DNA of 64,000 bases from Odontesthes bonariensis (taxonomy: Eukaryota; Chordata; Actinopteri; Atheriniformes; Atherinopsidae): the NCBI RefSeq assembly GCF_027942865.1, contig NC_134509.1:23990697-24054696 (forward strand), given 5' to 3'. Below the pieces are notes generated by a model, which worked only from the letters and a program-made list of their open reading frames with translations, had not been told where the DNA came from and did no database searches. This document shows positions 49,317 to 60,926 of the stretch, piece after piece. The position numbers and the translations under genes are program-made. Within the stretch, counting starts at the first letter, position 1. Every line of letters begins with the position of its first letter.

Positions 49317-50410
49317 GAGAATGGAGAAGAAGGATCGCAATTGTGTTAGCACACAACTTCCATCTTAGCAATAGCAAGATTGTTATGTTTGTGTCACTGC
49401 ATGTAGCTGGTTACTTACTATTGATCTGAGCTGCTTTCCTTTTAGTATACTGTAGCTGCAATCTTAGCTTAATTTGCCAGGTACTTGCTTAACATGGGAA
49501 CATCATGCTAAGGCCTTGTTATTCCCAAACACCAACATTTAAATGAGCCACATTTTTAACATCACAGACTGTAAAAGCAGTCCAAAGGGAACCATTTCAA
49601 ACAAATCATTACTGTCAACTTAGAATGAACTTTAGCATAAACCCCACCAGTAAGAGTCAGCTCTACAGCAGGAAAAACTTTGAGATTCACAAGCAAGCTT
49701 GGATTCAGTTTTTAATCACAAACTTATTTTACTTGCATCAAAACATGTTTTGGTGTTCTGTCTATACTTTAGTTCTCAAATCTATTTTTTTAATTTTTTT
49801 ATTGTGGACCCGTTTCTTTTTGATTGCAGATTAAAGGTGCTAAAATAACTCCACGACTCAGCCACTGCACGACAGTTCTGTCAGTAACTTGTTGTCAACT
49901 TTCTGGCCAACTGACAAATGTAACGTAAAATCATTTATTCCCCTGCTGGCTGGACCTTATCCGCTAAATGGAAAATTAAGAGCTAAAATGAAGGGCGGTA
50001 TAGATTATTCGACTGTCACGTTACATGCAGTCATTTATATGAAAATGACCGCCATGGCAACTGTAATATTGGCTGCATTCCATTTAGCAGCCCTGTTACA
50101 GTGCAGGTAGGGTAAGTGTCATGGCTTCCTTACATATTTAAATACCACAAAGGTCATTGTCATCATTACTAAAGGTCTGATTAAACTGTAGTGTTAGACT
50201 TGATTGCTCGCAACAAGTAAAATTATCTAGACAAAGAAAGTCAAACTCAGCATATTTAAGGATTTAAAAAAAAGGAGGTTTCTGGTTTCATCCAACTAGC
50301 CAGAATGAAGTGCATTGGTCCTGCTGCGATGTGACTAATTGAATGCCAGTAGAAACACCAGTTCAATCAAGTAACAGAACAATAACTAATGATAAATGAT
50401 AGCTGTGATG
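49317..50410. other. Intergenic stretch, nothing recognised
   Basis: AT-rich. No coding, RNA or repeat signal I can support. TTTATT sites near 50418 and 50911 could be minus-strand poly(A) signals of golga7b. Confidence 0.45.
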
Positions 50411-51476
50411 AAACTGTTTATTTGACACCAGTTGTACAGTATATACCTCATTGCCACGTGTATCAAACAAGCAGTATGAAAATTTGTTCTTGCACAAAAT
50501 GTCACCTAAATAAGTCACATTCACATTTGTGAGCCAGTTTTTGGCAGTTACTATTCTTTGGAAGTTTATCCATGAATCAAGGAAGGGTTGGTGTGTTTTA
50601 AAATACTACAGTCAGAATTCAGGAAGACTTTTGATCCATCCTTTCTCTACTTACTGCTGCATGTGATGCACAGTGAGTCTTTGCATAATCAAAATTTAGG
50701 AAGCATTGGTCTCACGCCGTAAAACCAAGAGGTTGGTATTTAGGTTTTTGCAGGTGTCTACATGCCTAACAAATCAAATAGCGGCTTCATGTGAGAAATA
50801 TGAGAGATCTGCTACATTATAAACTTAAATGGGTCGAATAACATTCATCTGCAACCAACAGTGTGATTTACAGCAGAGGTGAAAGAGGAAGAGGTGCTTA
50901 ATACTGTTTATTTCAGGTTATGGCAGGTGAACTTTTGTGTGACCTTATATCATTCTCTAAAATCTGAACATTCACGTTAAGCAACAGATAACAATAATAT
51001 GCCAGTGTCTAATTTGCAGTGTCAATGGGAATTAGTTTGTGTATGTCTCCTGGTTGGTCAGGGTTCTGCTGTGATCTGGACCGTGTGGTGCAGCTGTGTT
51101 GGTTGAGGTATGAGGTTTGGTGAAGGCTGTGGTTTTCACTTTTGTCCCAGCACCTTCCTCCTCCCCCTCTTTTAAAATCAAAAAGAACAAAAAGGAACGA
51201 AAAAGGTATGATCACACCAAGTACATCTAGCTGCATATAGAAATGTCTCCTGAACATTGATGGCTTGCACATGTCTGTGCAACAAACTATTAAAGTGCAT
51301 GTTTTTAGCATCTAATGTAAAAAAAAAGCTTGTGATGACAGGTCAGGAGCAAAAGAATCTTAAAAAGCTGGTGGGTCCTGTGTGTGAACATAGCTGCGAG
51401 GTGTATAGCCTGTTGGAAAATGAGAGTTATCATTGTCCTAAGTTCTTCTTCAAGGGGACTTTTAGCAAGTATCCAG

Positions 51477-53524
51477 TCATCGGGCAGTGCTGCCGGAAAC
51501 AGAGCTGCTGCCTGAGCTGGACCCACTTGAACCCCGGTCTTCATAAATAGATATCTCGATCTGGTGAATGCAGTTCAGGACCAATAATGCGAATTGCACA
51601 GAAAACATAACTGCAAATGCAGAAAATGAGTAAGGATACAACACGCATTCCCCTTTCTATGGGGTCCGTGATGAGCAGACCTCTTGGAGCATAGATCTTC
51701 TCATTCTGCTCCTGAATGTACTTGGCAATCTTCTTCAACACCTGACACACAGAGAAGACAAATAAAATGGGAATATAATGGAATCCAAGTCGAGCCAATC
51801 GTTCCTGGATCTTCAAACTATGTTCAATCCAAGACGAGCAGTCTGACCTTCTCGTAACGCGTCTCCATGCAGAGGAATATAAGATACGCTGTGGCACAGG
51901 CCAGACAGCCCTCCAGGTAGGACTGTCCCCCGATCTTTTCTGCCTCTGCATAGTAGTTATTCAGTGTCTTCACAGTGTCCTCAAACAGAGTTCGCTCAAT
52001 CTGGAGACACAAAAAGACAAACAATCATAAACAGAGGGATGTGAAACAACAGAAACTATCTGGGGAGAGGTGCATGCCATAGAGCTTTATTTCGGCTGCA
52101 AGTTCAGTAATATTTGTATACGGTTTGATCTGTTACAGTAAATGAGAATGGATGTCACTGCAGAGTCATTGTGAGACACACATGAGCAACATTACAAAAG
52201 GGGATATCTGTTATCCAAAGGATGATTATGCCACTTTTGATCGTGTCTAACTTTGATTTCCATAGATGGCAGTGGGGAAAACATTACTTTCCAATCTGTG
52301 GATGCACTTCTACCAGAGAAAAATAGATACTAAGAGGAGGTAGCATGGATGAAAAAAAAACACAGGGGGTTCCTCACCCTGCTCTCCAGCTCAGAGGGAA
52401 ACTTTGTCTGAAACTTGCATGCTGTTCCTTCGCTGTAGTCTCTCTGGATGAATACTTTATTGGCCAGAGATGCACTGTGCCTCAAATCCTGCAGGTTGTG
52501 AAACTGAGGAGGACAAATCAAACACAAGGAAATGACACAGCAAGGGTAAATACAGTGTCTGTGTAATAAGCCCTCAGAGAGAGACTTCTATCCCTTGATG
52601 CACATCTCTGAGCTCCTGTTCACTTGTAATGTGTACAAACTGAAGCTGATTTGGAGGTGTAGGATGATCGAGTGGGAGCAGACAGAATGTGATCAATCAC
52701 TTTGTGGCTCAGTGTCTACAATTGTTCCTGCCTTGTTGACTGTTGGAGCAGAGCCCAGTAGTAGACATAGTATCTTATGCAAACACACACACGTAGATTA
52801 TTTCTCTTCTTTCTCTCTGGTCTTAGAGGGAAGAATTACCTGCATTTCACTACAGCTCACAACCGATCGATGAGGGGAAACAAGATGAGGCAGACTGATG
52901 GAGGTCATCCAAACATTACAGATTACTAACAAATATGCTGCTGTTCTTGATTATATCAGGGGGTGTGTTGGCTGAACCAGAGTAGTGCATTAAAAATTCA
53001 TTTAGCATCAATGAAGGCAAAAGAGGCCGGCGGCGTGGCTTCTGTCCATGGTGCTGAAAGCTTTTCCTGCGCGTGCCTGTGTGTGGACGGTGGTCAAACG
53101 GTGGCCTGTCAGCAGATTAACGATCAACAGACAAAAACAGATCTGCTTTCACCAAAACAGCTTAACATCGCGGGAGTGGGGGGGCTGCGCGTCGATTTGC
53201 AGTTTCTGATTCATTTCTGCCTTCATGTCGCGCACCTGACTTTCAAGATCCCAAATGTACTGTTTTTTCTCATTTAAAAAAAAAAAAAAAAAAAAAGAGT
53301 GAGAAAACTACTAGCCCTGAAAATGTAGGGCACGGTCAATCCACGTTCACGGGGGGAGGAACTGAATGGTGACACAGGCTCGATGCCCTCACTGACCGTG
53401 TTAACTGCACCCGCGCCGGTTTTTCTGTTTCTCTTTTAATGATAATGGTACTGTTCAGGCTGGGCACCGAAACATGGGTGAGGAATAAAACAGGCAGGAA
53501 TGTTGGTCTTACCTCTGTCGCCAT
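51477..53524 (-). CDS. golga7b: Golgin A7 family member B, 5 coding exons, 158 aa
   Basis: Minus exons in order: 53524-53513 (MATE only), 52503-52378, 52000-51848, 51741-51640, 51560-51477; all are in phase 0. Recognised by [87 protein letters not shown] and [11 protein letters not shown]. The C-terminus [20 protein letters not shown], with its Ser/Gly-rich tail, separates GOLGA7B from GOLGA7. The family is a membrane-associated, palmitoylated accessory subunit of DHHC acyltransferases; Golga7b is reported to partner ZDHHC5. The cysteines of GCLAC and FLCME are candidate acylation sites. Human is 167 aa, so this copy is full length. An upstream in-frame ATG exists ([16 protein letters not shown]), but MATE matches the recalled human start. 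Confidence 0.93.
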
Positions 53525-53598
53525 GTTGCCATCCGTGGCCGTGGGGGAGAGTCCCTGCATGCAATGAAATCGCTTTAGTGGGACAAGGAGGAGGGGGA

Positions 53599-53637
53599 GG
53601 GCGGGGTTAAATTGGTGGATGAGCCGGATGGGCGGGG
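53599..53637 (-). promoter_or_regulatory. golga7b: GC boxes of the golga7b promoter
   Basis: Two GGGCGGGG Sp1-type boxes (53599-53606 and 53630-53637) lie 75-115 bp upstream of the golga7b start codon in a GC-rich block that stands out from AT-rich surroundings. No TATA box is seen. Confidence 0.5.
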
Positions 53638-53819
53638 CTTACGATCGTACAGCTTTTTTACAGGCTCAAAGTGAGGAGGGACTAATTTATCATAGCAAAA
53701 AATATTAACCCTACACGGCAGGAAAATCACACTTGTTATATCTTCTGCCAAAAGTATGAAACCATCACTCATAGATATGAACAAAATTATTTTATCCGCT
53801 GGACATGTTCGCTCTGTAA

Positions 53820-54420
53820 AAGTTTGTTTTTCTTGGGGAAAAAAAACAGCTTATGGAGCTGTTGCACCAGGTTGATTGGCAAGAAACAGGGTCCCAATCA
53901 AAGAGCTGTCAGCCGGAACAATAGAAAGAATTATAAAAACTCCTTCAACAAGGCAATTCATCCTGGAGTGTGGCAAAAGTTGAGGGTTGTTCCCAGTCCC
54001 AGCAAGTACAAACAAAATGGGAAGATTGTAAAAGGGAGACATGCAGGGAGACCACGGAAGAGGTCAAAGGATCGGGACGGAAAAGAAAAGAAATGCACAA
54101 CAAAAGACATGAAAAACCAACTAACAGAAACAGGAGTCAATGTTTGTAACCAAAATATTAGAAACTGGCTGAAGGAATAAATTCAACATAAACCATCAAC
54201 TAAACAGAAGGAAACAAGGTTACAGCGGGCTAAAGAGAAGCAGTCATGGACTGTGGATGATTAGATGGAAGTGATATTCAGCGCTTACTCAGCAATCTAC
54301 ACAGGACAAGGAGATGATGCTGGAACTTTTGTTTGGTGCAGGTCCAATGAGACATGGAAATAGTCAATCGAAAGAGAAATTTAGATCATATCAACAAGTA
54401 TACAGTTGTATACAGGTGAT
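53820..54420 (+). mobile_element. Tc1/mariner-like transposon remnant
   Basis: Plus-strand translation: NNRKNYKNSFNKAIHPGVWQ, HAGRPRKRSKDRDGKEKKC (GRPRK AT-hook-like linker), VNVCNQNIRNWLKE, then WTVDD and MEVIFS, GQGDDAGTFVWC. This follows the layout of a Tc1-like transposase, from paired HTH through GRPR to the D-containing core (W..V.FSDES). There are several stops and shifts, and the catalytic FSDES region reads FSAYS, so the copy is dead. Terminal repeats were not found. Confidence 0.7.
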
Positions 54421-55200
54421 GAGCTTTGAGAAATTGTTTAATATTATGTGTAAAAAAAATAAGCAGCTTAATGTGTATTTGTCAATAAAACTTAAATATT
54501 TCTTTGAAGATTTTGTTTTAACAGCTTTCTCAATTGAGAGTTAAGCCAACATAACACCGAGGTATTTAGTAGTATTCATTATATTTGTGTTTCTCCCACC
54601 AACTCAAGATGGTCTGCTGTGAAGGTTTGTTCCCCTCTTCACGTGGTTTCCTGCCACGCCCCTGTGAGGGATCAGCAGAGTAGGTCTGAAATAAAGAGAC
54701 GTAAAACCCTCTGAAGACAGCAAAAGACCTGCAGTGTCAGCGGATAATTCTCTCTGGGTTCATCATTAGGATTTACCTACTTCCCATTACACAATGATAA
54801 TGTATCAATTGTTAATAACTTAATAGACATACCAAAGCTTTAAAGATTGAACCTGCACTACGAACTTGACCAAAATAAAACACTGAAGTTACTTACTTTA
54901 GGTTTCATAAACTAACATCACATATGTGTGCCCCCTGCACATATAAGCTGCCAAAAACAAGCCATCAAGACTAAATTATTGACCGGATGTATCATGTCCA
55001 TGCTCAGTTAGGGAAAAAAGAAATACTTTGAAAACAGAATTCAAAATAAACTTTTATGAGAGGTTATCAAATTAAAATTTAAAATAAAATAAAAAAAAGC
55101 ATTAAAATGTGGTTACAATTGTGTTTTTAGTTGCTTATAAAATTCTTGCTATGTCAAAAAGACAATACTTATCTCCTCACTTTCAGTACATTAAATCTTC
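54421..55200. other. Intergenic region golga7b-zfyve27
   Basis: AT-rich. No gene, in particular no SFRP5-like frizzled/netrin coding sequence, which lies at this place in human as I recall. Confidence 0.55.
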
Positions 55201-55202
55201 AG

Positions 55203-56505
55203 TTTATTTCAATTGCGGAACTTTTTAAACTTTAACATAAGAGCCTGTATATACAGAAATAATCACCATGTCAAATGATAACTTGCACTTTATGGAGATT
55301 AAAATTAAATATATTTGATATACAACAGTTAGAACAATTTACAGGGACAGTGAATACAAGATTACCATAAAAGCAAAGCAAACAGTTACAATCATCTGTG
55401 TCTGAATCATGATTAAAATGACTTTGCCACCAGGATCAACTTCCTGGGTTTGAATGCCTCCAAATCGCTTCTTCAAGTCAAGTCCTGCTTGCAAGAGAGT
55501 GAGATTGTTAAGACAGTTTCAGCTGGTTTCTGTCCATTCAAACCATTTTATCCAGTTAGAGGAGAAGCATCTGGGACCTTTAGACATCTGGGCTGCCACG
55601 GTACTCCAATAAGATTAATCGTTCACACAGCAAATATGACAAACGGAAAGATTCAACAATTTGACTTTTAGATAACCGTCTTCTTGTCTTCCATGTAATT
55701 CACAGCAGCTCGTGCTTTTTAACTTTTTATTTTTTACATGTTTATTCTGCATATCTGCTCCTTCAGCTCGCAAGAACACAGGCAGGGATAAAGCACAGTT
55801 CGAGTCACCGGGGGGAGTATTCCGGTCGCAAATGTCAAATATTAGTCTACAAACCAAATGGAAGTCAGATAGTTGAAGTAACCTGATAACCTGACACCGT
55901 TGACAGCTCAAAGTCACAATGTGTTAGGACAGTAAACTTGTGCAAACATTTTGACTCATTTGGCTGGAAAAAGGCCAAGTGCAAAACTCAACTTGTTTAA
56001 ATTGGGGTACACCTTCACCTCAGCAACAATCTAAAAGTATGTCAAATTTACAGAGGAGCCTTAAGTTTTTTTCTCTTAGAGAATTCCTTTGTACAATTTA
56101 TCTGCCGCACAAGATGGAACAGATTTTTTGTGCTGAGGTACTGACATCCGTTACGTTTATACCAAACACAACTGGCTCAGTCCGGGACTCCACTGTGCAG
56201 GATTTGTACTTCTCTCTGCTCAGAGAGGGGAAAGAAAGCAGGTCCTTTGATTGTTTTTTTTTCTGTTCTGTATTAAACCTCCCTGATTCAAAAGGTCCAG
56301 TCACTGACAGTTCAAACAGGAAATATCTAACACATTACAGCAGAAATCCCACAAGAGAGGCGGATGAGGGATGCGGCTGGTAAAGGCAGGAGGAGGTTTG
56401 GAGTTCCGTGTGGGTGAAATCTTGACAGATGTGTGTGCCTTTACTTGAATGCAGGTGGGTTTGGGTTTCAGTGAAGGGCTCTTGGGAGAAAATTAACATG
56501 CCATC
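55203..56505 (-). other. zfyve27: Probable zfyve27 3' UTR
   Basis: Between the zfyve27 stop codon (56506-56508) and a minus-strand AATAAA at 55208-55203 there is no other gene. A 1.3-kb 3' UTR is plausible. Nearer signals were not evident, but the extent is inferred. Confidence 0.4.
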
Positions 56506-59500
56506 TCACTGTAACTTGCTAAGAGAGGCATTACATGTAGCACACACAAACACAGTCTCTCTCTGTGCTTCTGGGGCTGAGGAGGAAACAAAAATGAGAA
56601 AATGGGACCACAACTCCAAGAAATAACGAGTATGATGTTACATTATGCTGCTCTAAAGCAATTTCATCAATCCACATCAACAAATCATTCTTACCCGTTG
56701 CCCCCATGCAAGATCTCAGCACCTTGAAGGAACAGCATCGGGAACAGAAGCTGTTGCCACAGTTACTGCAGTTCCTCTGCAACACAAAGAGAAAACTGTC
56801 TGTAGCTGGTGCCATTAAAAAAGCTAAAATTGAATTTGATACTCAGGTGATGTGTGAATATATTCCAAATTCTTGTAATGTGTTTTCAGTCTCACCCTCT
56901 TCTTCAGAACTGAGAAGACGGCATTGCAGCTAGAACAGTTGCCTGTGGAGACAAACAGAGAGCTGAACCAAGAGAGATGGAAAAATGTGGAGAATAAGAT
57001 AGAAAACATACAGAAAAATTTGCTTTATCACTGAGGCTTAAAAATAATTTTTAAAAAAAGGATGAAATCAGTGGATGAGTGAGAGCAGACTGACCCGTGC
57101 TGACCGTCGGGTAGCGTTTACGCAGTTTCTCTGTCAGTTTGGACACTTTGCTGCGTATTGGTTCGTTGCGACTCAGGAGACCATTTTCAGAGATGGTGTC
57201 ATACTCTGGAGCACCGAGAGGCCCATCGTCATCCTCCTTAGGGAGAGAAAGAGGAGGGAGGAGAGGTACAAACAAAAGAAAAGGTGGTTACAAACTCCTC
57301 AGGAAATCTGAGATTATCTTTTGGGGTTTGGAACTCAGGATTGAAACCGATCTAAACCTGATTACCAATGCTGAACTTTTTAGATACTGTAGGTATAAAT
57401 TGACTAAGGTGACCCTAAGTACTATGTCTACTAATGCGATGATCAGAGAGGAGCAGGACAGACAGTGAGACATTATCTAACAGCCAACAAGGCCACCAGC
57501 CTCCCTTATTTAATTTGCTTCGTCTTGATCTCTTTAACAACAAATACGTACCAAAAACAGGATTTAGTGAAGGTTTATACTAACTTTTTGTCAACCAAGG
57601 CAAGGCAGTCGGGTTTGTACAACATAACTCATTAAAAAGGCACATCTACAACTGTATTTGAAACAAAAATGTCACACAAAAGGACCAGAAGGTATGGGGA
57701 CATAAAAGGAGAAAACCACCTCAACAAACTGGGCTTGTGGAGAACAAGATAACCAGTTTATGTTTGTTGTACTGAAATGAAGAATGTGACAGTTTGGGAC
57801 AGAAATTAATTAATTTTCTTGCTGTCAGACAGATGAGAAGTTACTCTTATCTGACTTTTACACATGAAGCTTCAATAAATGGTTAGTTCAGTAACGCCCA
57901 TTATCGGGTATGGTTCGTTATTAAACACATCATCTGGTCCTTACAAGGTTAACTACAAAACAACAACATTTGGCATATTAGACCATGTGTCAATATTTAT
58001 TTCACAAAAAATAAGCCAAAAGACCAAGGCTGTGTGTGAGGTCTGAACACCTCTATAAAAGCAGTTTGTTGGTCTGCAGCATTCGGGTGTGTTAACACAA
58101 TGCCAAGGAGAAAGACATCAGCAATGATCTTAGAGAAGCAGCTGTTGCTGCCCATCAATCTGGGAAGGGTTATAAGGCCATTTCCAAACTATTTGGAGTC
58201 CATCATTCTACAGAGAGAAAGATTATTCACAGGTGGAAAACATTCAAGACAGCTTTCAATCTTCCCAGGAGTGGACGTCCCAGCAAGTTCACCGCAAGGT
58301 CAAAAACCCAAGAGCTACATCTCAGACTCTACAGGCCTCAGTTAGCCTCTTCTCTCTTAAAAGAACATGGCAGCACAGCTTAGGTTTGCAAAGCTGCATC
58401 TGAACAAACCACAAGACTTCTGGAACAATGTCCTTTGGACAGACCAGACCAAAGTGGAGATGTTTGCTCATAATGCACAGCAGCACGTTTGGAGAAAACC
58501 AAACACAGCATATCAGCACAAACACCTCATACCAGCTGTCAAGCACGGTGGTGGAGGGCTGATGATCTGGGCTTGTTCTGCAGCCACAGGACCTGGGCAC
58601 CTTGCAGTCATTGAGTGCACCATGAACTCCTCAGTATACCAAAGTGTTCTAGAGACAAATGTGAGGCCATCTGTCTGACAGCTAAAGCTTGGCTGAAACT
58701 GGGTCATCAACAGGACAATGGTCCCAAACACAGCAAGCAGATCTACAGAATGTGTGAAAAAGGGCATCAACTGATGCTGCAAACCTCAAGAACTGAAACA
58801 ACGTTTTAAAGAAGAGTGGGTCAGAATTCCGACAACGATGTGAGAGACTGATAACGTCATACAGAAGAATATTACTTCAAGTTACTGCTTCTAAAGGCAG
58901 TTTCTACAACTTACTGAATCATGGGGTTACTTAGTTTTTCCCACACAACTTCTGTATTTTGGCTTAGTTTTTGTTCATTAAAGTGTAAAATGTATTATTA
59001 TTATTATTGTTGTATATGTATTGTTGTTCATCTGAGGTTGGATGGATCTCACTTAAGACCTGGTAAGCACCAGATGATTTTATTCATCATGTCCTGATAT
59101 GTAAAACCTTAGAAATATGTTTGTTTTTGTGCTCCAAGTAATCTATCCACATGCTATGATTCAAAAAGTGAAACCTCACAACATGCTCTCAATCAAAACA
59201 CACTAACACAAAGAATCCTTAATGAGGACACCTTACTAGAAAGGGGTCAAGGAAGCAAAAGCTGATTTCACTAATTCAAAACCTAAAGATGAATGGATGG
59301 ATTGATGGAGAGAATCCACTTACCAATAAGACCAAAGGGGTTTCCTTGTCAGGAAACAAAACAACACACAAGAACAATATTACACACAAGGACCGACATT
59401 TGGGATGACTGTCCATGAAAATACACATAACCATGCTTCAAAAAGCAAAGAAACCACACTACAAGGTAACCACACGCTAGCTTACAACACATGAAGTTCA

Positions 59501-60926
59501 TGTGTCAAGTAGTTGTAAAGTAGTGAAAGTAAAGTGCAAATTCACCGCCTCCACTAATCAAAACTCACCTGCAGGGAAACTGGATTTTCCTGAGTTCGGA
59601 CGACAGCAGAAGGGAAAAATATAGATATATAAAACGGGAGGTGTATCATCAACATAGAGTGGCTTTATTTTCCAATACTGTGATGGGTAAACAACAGTCT
59701 TTTAAATGTGTAATGTAGCATTCGAGCGACGTTGTTTGCAAAAATCACTTATCAGTCATCTAAAAAAATACATTTCTGTAATTACCATCACACCATTTGG
59801 AAGAAATGACATTAGCTTGAAAAGAAAGAACGACTTCAGGGAGTTACAGGCAGGGTTGATCCAGTTAGAGGAGCGACATAAAGGCACTTTGCTGGGGCAA
59901 TTCAAGCTTTACCTGCTCATTACACCCTGTAAAAAATTAGCTGAGAACTTCAAGATGAATTAATTTGGCTTGTACGGTCAGACTAAGGAATTATAGATTA
60001 AGGCAGGGGGTCTGTGACTATGAATATCTAACAGATTTGATAACAAAATTTATCAAATTTTAGGCCTTTATTTACCTCAATGGCATCCTTAAATTCATCA
60101 TCTGGCTCAGCCTCCTCAGCTTCTTCTACGCTGCCAGGAGATAAGTCCTGTTATCAAATAAACACAGATTCATACATGAATACTCAAGTGCAAGCCAAAC
60201 AGCTCACAAAAACCTGTTGGTCCCAGAATCAGCACCCTGGACAGCAGTCATGGAAACAACTGGGATATTGAACAAACAATCTAAAACCAAAATCACAAAT
60301 AAATGTGAACAGTAAGGCTTTCAGTTTACTGTTGCCTTGCTGTCACACATTAAGCCGGACTAAATTGAGCCCCTGTCCAGCTCTTTGATGGAAAATAAAG
60401 TCATAACAAAGACAGTGGTACCACAGATGAGAGGAACAAGTCCACACATGGATTTATACTGCTATAAATGCAGAGTTCAGCTCATGGGATAAATGGAGTA
60501 AGAGGCTTACAGCTGTCGTTGGTTTTAATGTGAATCACAACAGATGAATTTTTTAGCATGGAAACTCACATCCACGTTTGCCTCCACCGCGGTCATTTCT
60601 CTTACCTCCAGGCTAATAGGTGTAGGGGTCCTGTCCAGCAAGTTGCCCTGTTCCTGTTCTTCACTCACCCCCTCTGAGGAGTGGGTCTGACCCATGTGGA
60701 ACAGCTTCCTCAGGTCCAATAAAACTGGAGAGCAGGACAGCACATGAGAAACTCCACTCTGTTCTAGGAGACAACTGTTACTTTTAATCTTGTTTGAGAC
60801 AAAAGGAACAAACCTCTGTAGAAGTCTTTGTTCCACAGGAAGATGGCGCTGTTGAGCCCAGCGAACACCCAGCCCACAGGAGCGATGTAGAGCAGACACG
60901 CCACTATCAGCATGCCCCCGTAGAAC
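56506..60926 (-). CDS. zfyve27: Protrudin (ZFYVE27), partial: C-terminal 9 exons
   Basis: Minus exons in order: 60926-60814, 60724-60606, 60147-60076, 59589-59569 and 59344-59324 (microexons), 57236-57095, 56942-56896, 56776-56695, 56576-56506. Protrudin is an ER membrane protein that forms ER-endosome contacts and promotes neurite outgrowth. Parts: membrane hairpin (GGMLIVACLLYIAPVGWVFA), VEEAEEAEPDDEFKDAIE with the FFAT motif DEFKDA, coiled coil (NEPIRSKVSKLTEKLRKRYP), and an atypical FYVE zinc finger with four CxxC-type pairs (NCSSC, NCSNC, FCSRCC, VCATC). KKRRNCSNCG replaces the usual RRHHCR, as in human protrudin. The C-terminus is APEAQRETVFVCATC, then NASLSKLQ. Skipping or including either 21-nt microexon keeps frame. 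The N-terminal exons lie past the window edge or were not found by 64000. A Tc1-like element is in the 57237-59323 intron. Confidence 0.92.
57895..59110 (+). mobile_element. Tc1-like DNA transposon in a zfyve27 intron
   Basis: Plus-strand transposase pieces: MPRRKTSAMI start (58100), then GGKHSRQLSIFPGVDVPASS in a shifted frame, FWNNVLWTDQTKVEMF, VWRKPNTAYQHKHL, KHGGGGLMIWACSA and QQDNGPKHSKQI. WTDQTK and DNGPKH carry the first two catalytic aspartates of Tc1. Inverted-repeat cores match: catctggtccttacaaggtt (57931-57950) and, inverted, 59058-59077 with 3 differences. At least three frame breaks, so inactive. It lies between the microexons and the coiled-coil exon of zfyve27, in opposite orientation to the gene. 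Confidence 0.85.
59324..59344 (-). other. zfyve27: zfyve27 microexon B, 21 nt (ETPLVLL)
   Basis: GAAACCCCTTTGGTCTTATTG preceded by ctgacaag and followed by gtaagt. It encodes ETPLVLL, close to ETHLVVL at the same place in human protrudin, the recalled neuron-specific microexon of protrudin-L. Phase 0, so it can be skipped cleanly. Confidence 0.8.
59569..59589 (-). other. zfyve27: zfyve27 microexon A, 21 nt (ENPVSLQ)
   Basis: GAAAATCCAGTTTCCCTGCAG preceded by gaactcag and followed by gtgagt. It encodes ENPVSLQ; like microexon B it is 21 nt, phase 0 and begins GAAA. It lies 224 bp upstream of B in transcription order. I know no mammalian counterpart. Confidence 0.65.

Noticed and set aside
53525-53572. 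N-terminal extension MQGLSPTATDGN of golga7b
   Set aside because: In frame, but the recalled human protein begins MATE; extension not supported.
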